Origin: an uncultured Pseudohongiella sp.
Lineage (GTDB): Bacteria > Pseudomonadota > Gammaproteobacteria > Pseudomonadales > Pseudohongiellaceae
Reading direction: 5' to 3'
Assembly: GCA_902531515.1 (NCBI GenBank)
Contig: CACAEJ010000007.1
Coordinates: forward strand, 1-64,000
DNA length: 64,000 nucleotides
Part shown: positions 9,398-18,668 of the stretch, one piece after another
Layout: every line of letters starts with the position of its first letter
Numbering within the stretch: position 1 is the stretch's first letter
Program-made: the position numbers and the translations under genes
The notes under the pieces: model-generated
What the model was told of the DNA's origin: nothing
Seen by the model: only the letters and a program-made list of their open reading frames with translations
Databases searched by the model: none

Positions 9398-10525
9398 TTA
9401 TCTGGGAACAAATTGTCGTCGTACAATATGGTCTGGATCTGCATCCGATCTAGGTACTAATTTTTGGGGGCGTCCAGCTTGATTGTCTGTCCCATAAAGA
9501 TTCCCATCGTCATCGACACCTAGTGAATGCATCTCTATCCAAAAGTCTGGGCCTTCTACAGGTAGGGGCCAGGTATATTCTCGAGACCCATCAAGGTTGA
9601 ATTGTACAATCTTTGGTGGGTTCAAATCTGTTACCCATGCACTGTCGTCGCTCACCCACACGTCCAGCGGTAATCCTAAATCTTCCCATGTAGTAACATG
9701 GCTATATGTTGGATATTCCTCAGAATCTTCTCGCGCGGTTTGTTGGAATACTTTGACGTTCCGGGCATCGCGATCAAGTGCATAAAGATGTTCGTCAGGA
9801 CCCATTGCCAAGCTATGGATGGAAGTGAACTGATGCGGTTCGTCCCCAGGCTCACCAAACTCGGAGTGGTAAGAACCATCAGCGTTTCGCACGACTATAC
9901 GCCTATTATTTCCCAGGCCATCTGCAACCAAAAATTTGCCATTTGGGAGAAACGCTACATCTTGTGGCATGTGATAGTGAGTTTCATCATTTCCTGGCAC
10001 GTTTTTTTCACCAAGCGTCATGAGAAGCCGCTCTCCATCATTGGAAAAAATATAGATAATGTGTCCCGTTTCATCTATCACCCAAACTCGTTTTTCTGGG
10101 TCATAAGGGCTTTGTGTAAGTCTGTGTGGTCCAGGACCATCAGTTCCCATGAAAAGGTGGTCCCATTGATCCCAAACTTCCTGAACATTCCCATCACTGT
10201 CCACCACGTAAATGCAGTTTCTCCAGACTCGACCTCTGCCTCTTAAAACATTCCACCCTAGTGATCCAGCAAAGGTTGTGTACTCAGGTGGTAGCGGGTT
10301 CGGCAGTTCAGTTTCACCCCTTTGAAGGAAAAAGATCCGGTCCGTTGACTCAACAAAAACTGAAGAGTTGCCACCCCAGGTAAATCCGTCTCGAGCAAAG
10401 GGCTTCATCCATGTCTCAGTGGTAAAGTCATAGGGGCTCGGGCCAATTACTCCAGTGTCTTGAGCCAGCGCTGACAAAGCTAGGATAAAACTTAATATAA
10501 TCGCTGTAGTTTTAATTTTAAACAT
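9398..10525 (-). CDS. Exported NHL-repeat six-bladed propeller protein (PAL-like)
   Basis: I chose the ATG at 10525 because GGTGA lies 5 bases upstream and it opens a clean signal peptide (MFKIKTTAIILSF, cleavage near ALSALAQ); the upstream ATG at 10537 has no ribosome site. The ~375-residue protein carries NHL-type blades: VWVIDETGHIIYIFSNDG, MPQDVAFLPNGKFLVADG, IHSLAMGPDEHLYALDRDAR, LGVDDDGNLYGTD. The arrangement resembles peptidyl-alpha-hydroxyglycine amidating lyase and related bacterial propellers. Activity cannot be assigned. It is convergent with the quinoprotein operon, and a shared pathway is possible but unproven. Confidence 0.8.
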   Translation of the reverse strand: MFKIKTTAIILSFILALSALAQDTGVIGPSPYDFTTETWMKPFARDGFTWGGNSSVFVESTDRIFFLQRGETELPNPLPPEYTTFAGSLGWNVLRGRGRVWRNCIYVVDSDGNVQEVWDQWDHLFMGTDGPGPHRLTQSPYDPEKRVWVIDETGHIIYIFSNDGERLLMTLGEKNVPGNDETHYHMPQDVAFLPNGKFLVADGLGNNRRIVVRNADGSYHSEFGEPGDEPHQFTSIHSLAMGPDEHLYALDRDARNVKVFQQTAREDSEEYPTYSHVTTWEDLGLPLDVWVSDDSAWVTDLNPPKIVQFNLDGSREYTWPLPVEGPDFWIEMHSLGVDDDGNLYGTDNQAGRPQKLVPRSDADPDHIVRRQFVPR

Positions 10526-10705
10526 GAGAGTCACCATGTCGGTAAGTCAGGAATTATCGCTGAGAAGACCTCAGATTTGGCTCCAGTATAGGCTATGGAT
10601 CGCATAATTACCTAATTTTGTACAATTTATTGCAATTCCGCTTCCATACTACGTGGTTACTGGGCATGGTTTTTCATTTTTTCATATATCGACTATCATT
10701 CTATT

Positions 10706-11890
10706 ATGTATTTTATTCGTATAAGTTTCGTACTCTTTACTTTTGCACAAATTGCGCTTTCACAAGATCAGTCGTTCGAAAGTTGGGTTCAGGAGCTTCG
10801 GCAAGAAGCGAGCCTACTTGGCCTTTCCGAAGAAACTCTGCTCGTTCTGGATCAACTCGAGACCCCTTTGGAACGCGTTCTTGAATTGGATAATAGCCAA
10901 CCGGAATTTGTTCAAACTTTTTCCCGTTATCTGTCGCTTCGGGTGACACCAAATCAAATTAGGCAAGGAATTGATTTGATTCAGGAGCACAAGGTTCTCT
11001 TAAATGAGGTGAGACAAGTCTATGGAGTTCAACCGCATTACTTGATCGCTTTCTGGGCTGTCGAGAGTAATTATGGACGAAATACTGGAGGATTTTCGGT
11101 ATTACAGGCTCTAGCCACCCTTGCATTTGACCCAAGGAGAGCCGAATTCTTTCGAGAACAATTACTCATCGCTCTCCAAATTATTGATGCAGGACACATA
11201 GAAGTAGAGGATATGAGTGGCTCCTGGGCGGGCGCCATGGGACAACTCCAATTTATGCCAAACATATTTTCTCGTTACGGTATAGACGGTGACGGAGATG
11301 GTAGGGTGGATATATGGAACAGCTTGCCAGATATCTTTCACTCTGCCGCTAATTTCCTTTCTCAATCAGGTTGGCGCGGAGATGAGCGCTGGGGCAGAGA
11401 GGTAATATTGCCTGCCGATTTTGATTTCAGTCTAACGGGTACCCGAATGAGAAAACCGCTCGAGCAATGGCGCGCATTGGGAGTGGTTCAAGTTAATGGA
11501 GATCAAATTCCAGTTGCTCCTATGAACGGATCCGTAGTTTTGCCTTCTGGAGCTGGTGGTCCGGCATTTTTGGTTTACAATAATTTTAGGACTACAATGA
11601 CCTATAACCCTTCAACGTTCTACGCTTTGACGGTTGGTCATTTGGCTGATCGTTTTACGGGTGGTGGGCCGGTTCAGCGAATATCGGTTGACGAGCAGGC
11701 CATGAGTGTAGCTAATGTGCGAGAACTGCAGACGTTGCTGAACGATTTGGGCTTCAACTCCGGTGAGCCGGATGGGAGAGTCGGCAGTCGAACCAGATCT
11801 GCAATTCGCTCGTATCAGGAACAGAGGGATCTGCCGACGGACGGCCATCCCTCTAACCAGCTGCTAGAAAGTTTGCGGGAACAGCTCTAA
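10706..11890 (+). CDS. Lytic murein transglycosylase, MltB-like (GH103), with PG-binding domain
   Basis: It cleaves the MurNAc-GlcNAc bond of peptidoglycan in the periplasm. A signal peptide covers residues 1-19 with no lipobox Cys, unlike MltB itself. The SLT domain (about 20-310) has the MltB-type motif AFWAVESNYGR with the putative catalytic Glu at 120, GAMGQLQFMPNIFSRYGIDGDGDG near 190, and DIFHSAANFLSQSGW. A PG_binding_1 domain follows at about 330-394 (LQTLLNDLGFNSGEPDGRVG). Family and role are secure; the exact paralogue type is not. Confidence 0.9.
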   Translation: MYFIRISFVLFTFAQIALSQDQSFESWVQELRQEASLLGLSEETLLVLDQLETPLERVLELDNSQPEFVQTFSRYLSLRVTPNQIRQGIDLIQEHKVLLNEVRQVYGVQPHYLIAFWAVESNYGRNTGGFSVLQALATLAFDPRRAEFFREQLLIALQIIDAGHIEVEDMSGSWAGAMGQLQFMPNIFSRYGIDGDGDGRVDIWNSLPDIFHSAANFLSQSGWRGDERWGREVILPADFDFSLTGTRMRKPLEQWRALGVVQVNGDQIPVAPMNGSVVLPSGAGGPAFLVYNNFRTTMTYNPSTFYALTVGHLADRFTGGGPVQRISVDEQAMSVANVRELQTLLNDLGFNSGEPDGRVGSRTRSAIRSYQEQRDLPTDGHPSNQLLESLREQL

Positions 11891-11955
11891 GGCAAATTAA
11901 TGCCAGAGCTGAGTTACTGGCGGTAATCCCAACCTTTCAACTGAGCGGAATTTTG

Positions 11956-12981
11956 ATGAACTCCCATGGACCTAATTCAGTGCATAAAAAAGAAATAGAA
12001 AGTTTCCGGCGTCTTGCTTTCATTACTCTCGGTGCGGTTTACTTTCTTATTGCGGTGGGCGCAAGTGTAAGAGCTTCCGGGGCAGGTATGGGATGCCCTG
12101 ACTGGCCGACATGTTTTGGACAATGGGTACCGCCAACCAGCGAGGCGCAACTTCCCAGTGATTATCAAGAAATTTACGCAGACCTTGGTTATGCCGACAC
12201 TCGATTTAACGTCGTGAAAACATGGACAGAGTACTTAAATCGCCTAATTGGTGTAAGTATAGGATTGCTTATTTTTATGACGGCCGTTTTCTCTTGGCGT
12301 CTTAGGAGCTATGATTTTTCTATCTTTGTATCATCCCTCGCTGCCTTTTTCATGGTGGGATTTCAAGGATGGTTAGGATCAAAAGTGGTAAGTTCAAACT
12401 TGCAGCCAGGTATGATTACACTCCACATGCTGGTGGCATTAGCCATTGTTGGGACGTTACTTTTTGCCCTTGCGCAAGCCCGGCTGCAGATTATGCTGAG
12501 TCAGCCCGTTACAGCAATAGATCCTCGTGTAAAGCAATGGCTATTGGTGGTTGTTGGCATATCGATTTTGCAGATAGCTATGGGGACCCAAGTGAGAGAA
12601 ATGACTGACTTTTTAAAAGAAACGCAGGGTGAGGAGTTAAGGTCTTCATGGATTGAATTTATGCCTTGGTTTTTTTATGTTCACCGATCCTTTTCAGCTG
12701 TATTATTATTAGCCAATCTCTGGCTAGCAAAGCTATTGGTCGATTCACTCGGATGGAGCCACACTCTAACGCGACTTACTTTTCTTATGATCGGCGTAAT
12801 TTGCTTTTCAGTTGCATCTGGTGCGACTTTGGGACACCTAGGAATGCCGGCATTTATTCAACCAACACATTTGGTAGCTGCAGCACTTCTTTTTGGTGTT
12901 CAGTTTTTGATCTGGGTTAGTTTCCTGCAGGCGGCGAAGTGGTCTCCGGAAATTAGCACCAATCATATTAACGTTGTTTAG
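11956..12981 (+). CDS. ctaA: Heme A synthase (COX15/CtaA family)
   Basis: This enzyme oxidises the heme o methyl group to formyl, giving heme a for cytochrome oxidase. The ATG at 11956 is used, with GGAA 5 bases upstream. The ~341-residue protein has about eight membrane segments. The hallmark GASVRASGAGMGCPDWPTCFG occupies the first periplasmic loop. Heme-ligand His motifs appear as EYLNRLIG, ITLHMLVALAIVG, FYVHRSFSAV and PTHLVAAALLFG. No other oxidase-assembly gene is adjacent, although a SURF1 gene lies at 54451-55224. Confidence 0.92.
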   Translation: MNSHGPNSVHKKEIESFRRLAFITLGAVYFLIAVGASVRASGAGMGCPDWPTCFGQWVPPTSEAQLPSDYQEIYADLGYADTRFNVVKTWTEYLNRLIGVSIGLLIFMTAVFSWRLRSYDFSIFVSSLAAFFMVGFQGWLGSKVVSSNLQPGMITLHMLVALAIVGTLLFALAQARLQIMLSQPVTAIDPRVKQWLLVVVGISILQIAMGTQVREMTDFLKETQGEELRSSWIEFMPWFFYVHRSFSAVLLLANLWLAKLLVDSLGWSHTLTRLTFLMIGVICFSVASGATLGHLGMPAFIQPTHLVAAALLFGVQFLIWVSFLQAAKWSPEISTNHINVV

Positions 12982-13057
12982 AATTTATTCGTTAAACACC
13001 TTAGCATTTTGTTTGGTTAACCTTGATTTTTGGTGAGTAGATACCACAACTAAAAAA

Positions 13058-14296
13058 ATGACTGACAAAGAATTTGATGTTGTTATCTTCGGTGCTACTA
13101 GTTTTGTTGGGCAAATACTTTGCAGGTATTTAGCCGACGAGGGTAGCGAGCCAGATTTAAAATGGGCAATAGCTGGAAGATCGCAATTTAAATTAAGAGA
13201 GTTAAAAACAAGTTTGGGAAAGTCAGTCCAAGCTGTACCTATTTTTGTTGCTGATTCTTTTGATGAAGTTGCTCTAAATAACCTTTGCGCACGAACCTCT
13301 CTTGTTATTACCACGGTCGGCCCTTATGCGCTTTACGGAGAGACTCTCTTAAGAGTTTGTGCTCAATCGGGAACAGACTACTGTGACTTAACTGGCGAGC
13401 CTCAGTGGATAAAGCGAATGATTGCTTTGTACGAGGATGATGCAAAAGCATCCGGTGCCCGAATCGTAAATTGTTGCGGGTTCGATTCGGTTCCCTCAGA
13501 TATTGGTGTAAAGTTTCTGCAGCAAGAAGCACTTAAGAAATTTGGAACTATGTGCGATAAAGTTAGACTCCGTGTGAAAGCCATCCGAGGTGGTCCTTCA
13601 GGGGGAACTGTCGCTAGTGGAATAAATACTATCACGCAAGCAGGAAAAGACAGTGCTTTGAGGCGAGAGCTCAGGGACTTATATTCGCTTTGCCCGCCAG
13701 GACATCGAAACATGGTTCGACAAGATGAGATAAGAGTGATGTACGATAATGAATTTAAATCTTGGGTTGCTCCATTCATCATGGCGACAATAAACACGAG
13801 GGTTGTGCTCCGCTCCAATGCTCTCATGAACCCATCATATGCTGAGCAATTTAGATATGACGAAGGATTTCTTACTGGTGATGGCAGCAAAGGACAAAAA
13901 AGAGCTAAGCAATTAGAGCTTCTTCTAAAAATTTTGATCGGATTACTTTCCATACCGCCGTTGAGGTTTTTCCTTACTCGGTTCGTTTTCCCAAAACCAG
14001 GAGATGGGCCTTCATTGGATGAACAAATTTCTGGATTTTATGATTTTAGATTCTTAGGTCGGACTCAACATGGTGATGAGATAAAAGTAAAAGTAACCGG
14101 TAATCAGGATCCAGGCTACGGCTCTACTGCCAAAATGTTAGCCCAAGCTGGGGTAAGTCTTGCTAGAGATGTTGATAAGCAAAAGGTACCCGGCGGTTTT
14201 TGGACTCCAGCTACTGTTTTTGGTGATGATTATATTAATCGCTTGACAACGAATGCCGGTCTATCTTTTGAGGTGCTCTCAACCATCAGAGGATAG
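13058..14296 (+). CDS. Saccharopine-dehydrogenase-like / trans-acting enoyl reductase family protein
   Basis: This 412-residue protein begins with a Rossmann fold (VVIFGATSFVGQILCRYLA) followed by AIAGRSQFKLREL. Further family motifs are TTVGPYALYGE, YCDLTGEPQW and NCCGFDSVPSD. These match the saccharopine dehydrogenase-like oxidoreductases annotated as trans-acting enoyl reductases, which are lipid-related in actinobacteria. A hydrophobic segment near 285-305 may be a membrane contact. The ATG has no strong Shine-Dalgarno sequence. The substrate is unknown; it is probably NAD(P)-dependent. Confidence 0.85.
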   Translation: MTDKEFDVVIFGATSFVGQILCRYLADEGSEPDLKWAIAGRSQFKLRELKTSLGKSVQAVPIFVADSFDEVALNNLCARTSLVITTVGPYALYGETLLRVCAQSGTDYCDLTGEPQWIKRMIALYEDDAKASGARIVNCCGFDSVPSDIGVKFLQQEALKKFGTMCDKVRLRVKAIRGGPSGGTVASGINTITQAGKDSALRRELRDLYSLCPPGHRNMVRQDEIRVMYDNEFKSWVAPFIMATINTRVVLRSNALMNPSYAEQFRYDEGFLTGDGSKGQKRAKQLELLLKILIGLLSIPPLRFFLTRFVFPKPGDGPSLDEQISGFYDFRFLGRTQHGDEIKVKVTGNQDPGYGSTAKMLAQAGVSLARDVDKQKVPGGFWTPATVFGDDYINRLTTNAGLSFEVLSTIRG

Positions 14297-14344
14297 TTCT
14301 CGCGAGGTGGTTGAGGAGGATTAAGGTTTCGCGTTTGCATAGGC

Positions 14345-15697
14345 TCAAAGCCGAAGAATGGTCTGTAAGTAGAAGTAGTGACTATCACCTTTATTCACTG
14401 CGTCCATATAGGGCCCAGCATCGATCCAAACGTAACCGCTATCGATAGTAAGCCGGTTTGGCATGATGTGCCAACGAACTCGGGTTTCTAATTGATTCCC
14501 TAAATGATCCTCGCCCAGATTTCCTGGATGTCGATAGCGAGTCGTGCGCCATCCCTGCGCACTTTCGGCGAGAGACGGACGCTGCCATCTCACATAAGCA
14601 TCGATATTTGATTTAGGTTGAAGATTTAACATGACTCCGGGAGAACTTGTGTTGACTCGCTGGAATGCCCGAAAAAGTCCAGTGGGTCCGAAATCCGGTC
14701 GTGGGACGCCAAACATATGGTCGAGCTCATTAGATTCATTGTCTAGGGGGTCTTTGTCTCCACTCCCATAGTGATATAAAAAACTTAAACGTGGCTGCCA
14801 GCTGATACCCATGGTATATCCAAAAGATAAATGTAAGTATTTTGCTTTGTGATCAATTTGCTGTGACAGTGCATCTAACGCAGGGGCATCACCAAACTGA
14901 TATACGGATTCAAGATCGTAGTGCCAAGCTTCTGGCGCCGGGTTTCGAAATAGGCGAGCACCGGCTGTAAGCACCTCGAAACGCTGATTTGCCGGCCGAT
15001 CTCGCTTCTCGTCTGCTCCCAGCAAATATAACTGTGATGAGTCTTCTCCTTCGGTCAGTTGGGTTGTCAAATAAGCCCCCCAGAACAAATCTTCAGATTG
15101 TTTGTCAAGGCGAGGGTCGTTGTCGATCCAATCACCAGAGACACGCCGCTTCGTGGGTCGAGTGTAAAATAGTTCCAGCGATGATCTCTCACTCTCCAGT
15201 CTAGCCTGTATTCCGGCGAAAGAGTTAATAGTGTTACGAAAACGATTTCTCGCTACGAAGCGTCGGCTTCCTTGATCCATGGTGAAACGACCTATTCGGA
15301 CAAATCCGCGGCTCGCCTCTTTAAATATCCCAGAAAATGGTACTGTCAAATTAGCTTGAAGGATATCTAGCGGGTTGTTTATAAGGCTATCTAAGGGCGT
15401 GTCATCGTCCGCCAGATAGGTGCGCATATCAGCAAACTCTGTTGTGATTGAAAATTTCTCGTTAATTACTTCAGCTTTAAGTAAGTTGCGCCACTCAAAG
15501 CCCTGATCGCTGCCACTAACACCTGCGCGAAACTGCTCATCTAAGTGTTGCATCCTACTCTGTTGCTCAAAACTTAGTGATAACCAGTCGGGTAGACTGG
15601 AAGTGGGCTCGGCATCCGCAGATAGAGCCACCACAGTTAGCCAAAAGGTAAGTAACTCAGCAATGCGTTGTAACCGGTTTTTTCTTAATTTCCACAT
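14345..15697 (-). CDS. Outer-membrane alginate-export-type porin
   Basis: This 450-residue protein has a signal peptide (to about residue 30, VALSADAEP) and an alternating beta-strand pattern ending in an aromatic-rich strand (HYFYLQTILRL), as expected for an outer-membrane barrel. Motifs such as RIGRFTMDQGSRRFVARNRF, NSFAGIQARLE, AGARLF and GYTMGISWQPRLSFLYHYGSGD are typical of the alginate_export domain family. In this family AlgE-like members pass anionic polysaccharides, but many relatives are general solute channels. No alginate synthesis genes are nearby, so the substrate is open. Confidence 0.8.
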   Translation of the reverse strand: MWKLRKNRLQRIAELLTFWLTVVALSADAEPTSSLPDWLSLSFEQQSRMQHLDEQFRAGVSGSDQGFEWRNLLKAEVINEKFSITTEFADMRTYLADDDTPLDSLINNPLDILQANLTVPFSGIFKEASRGFVRIGRFTMDQGSRRFVARNRFRNTINSFAGIQARLESERSSLELFYTRPTKRRVSGDWIDNDPRLDKQSEDLFWGAYLTTQLTEGEDSSQLYLLGADEKRDRPANQRFEVLTAGARLFRNPAPEAWHYDLESVYQFGDAPALDALSQQIDHKAKYLHLSFGYTMGISWQPRLSFLYHYGSGDKDPLDNESNELDHMFGVPRPDFGPTGLFRAFQRVNTSSPGVMLNLQPKSNIDAYVRWQRPSLAESAQGWRTTRYRHPGNLGEDHLGNQLETRVRWHIMPNRLTIDSGYVWIDAGPYMDAVNKGDSHYFYLQTILRL

Positions 15698-16197
15698 GTT
15701 TAAACCAAGAATTAGTCCTCTGTTTAGTAGTCAACACCTAATAAGTTTCTTATCGTCCATGCTTATAAATAATTCTTAGCGCCATGTTGAACATTCTCTA
15801 TCATAATCTTGAATTGAAACCTAAAAATCATGGAATAAGAATAGTCTGTATCGATCACGATCAAATTAGATTAACTTAGCTGACATTAAAGTGTTGCGCA
15901 TGACTGCCTATCTTTTTCTTTAAGTGCTATTTATAACATTAATTATCGATATTCCCAAAGAACCCCTAGAATGCTTAAATTCTCAGAATAGCTGTCATTT
16001 AAGGATGGTATAGGAGTCTAGCTTATCTCGCCGTCGTCCTGCCGCTACAGAATGAATAATTTTTTGAAGAACAGGTATAATATATTCGGCGTTATATTGT
16101 GTAATATCCCTTTTTACCGTTTTATCCTTATTACGCAACTCGCAACATCTTAAAGCTTCGCTTTTGCGGGCTTTGCTTTAGAGGAAAGGTAACGAAG
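15698..16197. other. 500-base intergenic region between divergent porin and AraC-type regulator
   Basis: No ORF of convincing quality, tRNA or long repeat is visible. It is AT-rich and should hold the promoters of both divergent genes. The one notable element is an FNR/Anr-like dyad at 15851-15864, listed separately. Upstream of the regulator, GAGGAAAGG (16181-16189) is its ribosome site. Confidence 0.6.
15851..15864. promoter_or_regulatory. Candidate FNR/Anr/CRP-family binding site
   Basis: TCGATCACGATCAA differs at one base from the FNR consensus TTGAT-N4-ATCAA. It lies 154 bases upstream of the porin start codon and about 340 bases from the AraC-type gene. Position and match make a regulatory site plausible but not certain; a chance match is possible in AT-rich DNA. 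Confidence 0.3.
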
Positions 16198-17280
16198 GTG
16201 ATTAGTCCATTATTGCTTTTTGCGGCTCAGGTAGTCTCAATTTTTTCGGTATTGCTTCTTGCTACCGGTTATTTAAAGACAGATCCAAAATCGGCTAGCT
16301 CTAAAATTTTTGCATCTATTTCCGTTTTTGTTGTTTTTTATCTGCTCAGTGGTATGGGTGCTACCCACATCGATCCGCAATTCAGATTAGATTTATCATC
16401 TTGGCAGCCCGTTATTAATTTTGGGGTTAGCGCTATATCTGGACTATTTATGATTTACTGCTTTCTAATTTTTCAAGAAGGAGAAAGATTCCCTATACCT
16501 TTAGGTGTGGCCTTCTGTCTTCAGGTATTTTTTGACTTTATCGCGGACTCTATGCTTCGTATTGATGACCCGTTTACGGTGTCAAATTTATTCGATTGGT
16601 CCGTGGTTGCCATGGACGTCTTTCAGTTAGCTTTTGTTGCGTTTGCGATCTACTGGACTGTGAAAGGCTGGAGGGCAGACTTGGTGGCCGACCGAAGGAT
16701 TCTGCGGTGGTTTATCATTAGTCTTCAGGGTTCACTGATTTTTACTGTAGTATTTATAGAAAATTTCCTTCTAGTTGGTGGGTCTGAAAGCAACGCAACT
16801 GGACAAGCCGTGATCGTGTATTCCATAGCACTGTTTACATTGGGTATGCTTGTGGCTGCTCTTCGCTTTGATTTTGTGTCGCTTAGCAATGTTATTCGGA
16901 AGGTAACCGAACCTTCCGCTGAATTGGTGGGAGCTTCTCCTAACTTCGATAAAGCTAGCTTTGACAGCATTTTTAAGAAGGGACAACTGTATAGAGAAGC
17001 AGGTTTAACAATTTCGACCTTAGCGAAAACGCTTAATATACCCGAGTACCGATTACGGGCGTTTATCCACAGGCAACTTGGATTTCGAAATTTCAATGCA
17101 ATGTTGCACGATTACCGTGTCGAGGATGCCAGTAGTTTGCTTATTGATAGTGAGAATTCAGCTATACCGGTATTAACTATAGCACTCACTGTTGGCTATC
17201 AATCCATAACCCCATTCAATAATGCATTTCGGAAAATCAAAGGAGTCACTCCGTCCGAGTACAGGAAGCAACATCGGTAG
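16198..17280 (+). CDS. Membrane-anchored AraC-family transcriptional regulator
   Basis: It starts at GTG 16198 with a strong AGGAAAGG ribosome site. Residues 1-230 form about seven hydrophobic segments. The C-terminal ~90 residues are an AraC/XylS double helix-turn-helix: TISTLAKTLNIPEYRLRAFI, then PVLTIALTVGYQSITPFNNAF and the closing KGVTPSEYRKQ. Membrane-bound AraC regulators usually sense an envelope or small-molecule signal through the N-terminal part. It lies 169 bases upstream of, and in the same direction as, the small-membrane-protein pair, a likely target. Confidence 0.88.
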   Translation: MISPLLLFAAQVVSIFSVLLLATGYLKTDPKSASSKIFASISVFVVFYLLSGMGATHIDPQFRLDLSSWQPVINFGVSAISGLFMIYCFLIFQEGERFPIPLGVAFCLQVFFDFIADSMLRIDDPFTVSNLFDWSVVAMDVFQLAFVAFAIYWTVKGWRADLVADRRILRWFIISLQGSLIFTVVFIENFLLVGGSESNATGQAVIVYSIALFTLGMLVAALRFDFVSLSNVIRKVTEPSAELVGASPNFDKASFDSIFKKGQLYREAGLTISTLAKTLNIPEYRLRAFIHRQLGFRNFNAMLHDYRVEDASSLLIDSENSAIPVLTIALTVGYQSITPFNNAFRKIKGVTPSEYRKQHR

Positions 17281-17449
17281 GTAATGTGTCTTATAATAAC
17301 GTTACAAACAGCCACATTGGTTAGCTAGATTTTAGTATGTAGCTTGGTTATTCTTAGAACCCGCTACGGTATTTTTTTGTACTCAGTGCAGGCCTCTCTA
17401 TAAAAAACATTGAGGTTGACTGAGAGTTCTCTGATCGTTGGAGGTTTTA

Positions 17450-18019
17450 GTGAACGAACTTATCTATAACTTTGCAATATGGCTAGACGACACAACTTAT
17501 AGCGCTATGTTGCACGAATCTTACTACATGTATAACTGGGTTGAATCAACCCACGTTCTTACTCTAATGGTTAGTTTGGGTATGTTGTTTTTAATTGACC
17601 TAAGGATGCTTGGCTATGCCTTTCCTGACGTGCCAGCCTCTAAGATTGCAGAACGGCTAAATGTCCCTATGCTAATTGGTTTCACTGTAATGTTCGTTAC
17701 CGGCATCCTGTTGTTTTATGCCGTACCCGTTCGCAGCTCACAAAGTGTCTGGTTCCGTATCAAGATAGTTTTACTTGTTGCTTGCGCGATTAACGCTTAT
17801 CTTTTTCATAAAAAAATGAATGATTCCGTATCAACATGGAATGATGACGTTAGGGCGCCTGATCGGATAAGGCTTGGGGCATGGCTTTCACTTGTCTTTT
17901 GGTCGATTGTTGTCATATGTGGAAGGTTTATTGCGTATGATTGGTTAGATTGCATCAGAGATCAACCTGCTTTTATAGAATTTCTAGCAGGTTGTATTGA
18001 TGGACAAACTCGTTTTTGA
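17450..18019 (+). CDS. Small four-TM membrane protein, DUF6644-like (pair A, first member)
   Basis: I chose the GTG at 17450: GGAGG sits 5 bases upstream, whereas the TTG at 17438 has none. The ~189-residue protein has four to five membrane segments. Motifs shared with the three relatives in this window are a helix with His and [DE]-x-R-x-L-G (VESTHVLTLM..LIDLRMLG), a WFRIK (F-x-x-K) motif, and a final helix ending ICGRFIAYD. It resembles the DUF6644 family, whose function is unknown. Its end overlaps the next gene by 20 bases. A redox or quinone-linked role is only a guess from the conserved His/Arg residues in membrane helices. Confidence 0.75.
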   Translation: MNELIYNFAIWLDDTTYSAMLHESYYMYNWVESTHVLTLMVSLGMLFLIDLRMLGYAFPDVPASKIAERLNVPMLIGFTVMFVTGILLFYAVPVRSSQSVWFRIKIVLLVACAINAYLFHKKMNDSVSTWNDDVRAPDRIRLGAWLSLVFWSIVVICGRFIAYDWLDCIRDQPAFIEFLAGCIDGQTRF

Positions 18020-18635
18020 TTTTATCTTTTTTAAGCAAACAGGAATTTTTGCAATGCCCACATCAATGTTAGGTCCTCATACAAGAGCTATTCTAACCGC
18101 TGCGGTTGTTTGTATAACTCTGATTTTCTATTTTACGCTCATGCCTGATGTTTATGTTTGGTTATTTCCTTTCTTTGAATGGATGGAAACTACCTGGTTT
18201 GGAGTAATCGGGAAAACCTGGGGAGCAGCCTTCGCTTTCGTGCAAACCATACACTTATTGAGTCTCGCATTGTTGGGGGGAACAGTTCTCGCAGCAGAAG
18301 GTCGAGTGCTCGGGTTCCTGCTCACGGATGTATCGGCTAAGGTTGTTGTAGACCGCTGTCATACATTGTTGGTCTGGGCACTAGTTATTTTGATTTCGAC
18401 CGGAGTTTTCATGGCCTGTGGGGTAGCATTAAAAGTTTATTACTTGCCTGTCTTCTGGTACAAAATGCTGGCACTCGGGGTTGGTATTTTATTCCACTTT
18501 TATGTCAGGAAACCATTGTTCAGATTTGATTTAGAAAATATTAACCCGATGATAGTAAAAATGACGGCCCTATCTTCAATTCTAGTATGGTTTATGGTTG
18601 CTGCGACGGGACGTTGGATAGGGTTTAGCGGCTAG
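18000..18635 (+). CDS. Small membrane protein related to DUF6644 (pair A, second member)
   Basis: The ATG at 18000 overlaps the end of the preceding gene, suggesting translational coupling; a later ATG at 18054 is an alternative. There are about five membrane segments in ~211 residues. It carries the same motifs as its partner: TIHLLSLALL..AEGRVLG, LPVFWYKM (F-x-x-K) and a terminal ATGRWIGFSG. It is longer at the N-terminus, with an extra helix (ILTAAVVCITLIFYF) and a WMETTWFG segment. Function is unknown; the two proteins probably form a heteromeric membrane unit. Confidence 0.75.
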   Translation: MDKLVFDFIFFKQTGIFAMPTSMLGPHTRAILTAAVVCITLIFYFTLMPDVYVWLFPFFEWMETTWFGVIGKTWGAAFAFVQTIHLLSLALLGGTVLAAEGRVLGFLLTDVSAKVVVDRCHTLLVWALVILISTGVFMACGVALKVYYLPVFWYKMLALGVGILFHFYVRKPLFRFDLENINPMIVKMTALSSILVWFMVAATGRWIGFSG

Positions 18636-18668
18636 TGAAGAACCAAATGAGCATGGAGAGGAATTGAT

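Noticed and set aside
9698-10246. Rightward 182-residue ORF
   Set aside because: It is antisense to the well-supported NHL propeller gene and its product has no recognisable domain or ribosome site.
11900-11925. GCCAG...CTGGC inverted repeat after the transglycosylase gene
   Set aside because: Only 5 bp of stem and no T-run; not a convincing terminator.
13402-13953. Leftward 183-residue ORF
   Set aside because: Antisense to the saccharopine-dehydrogenase-like gene; Ser/Pro-rich product with no family motif.
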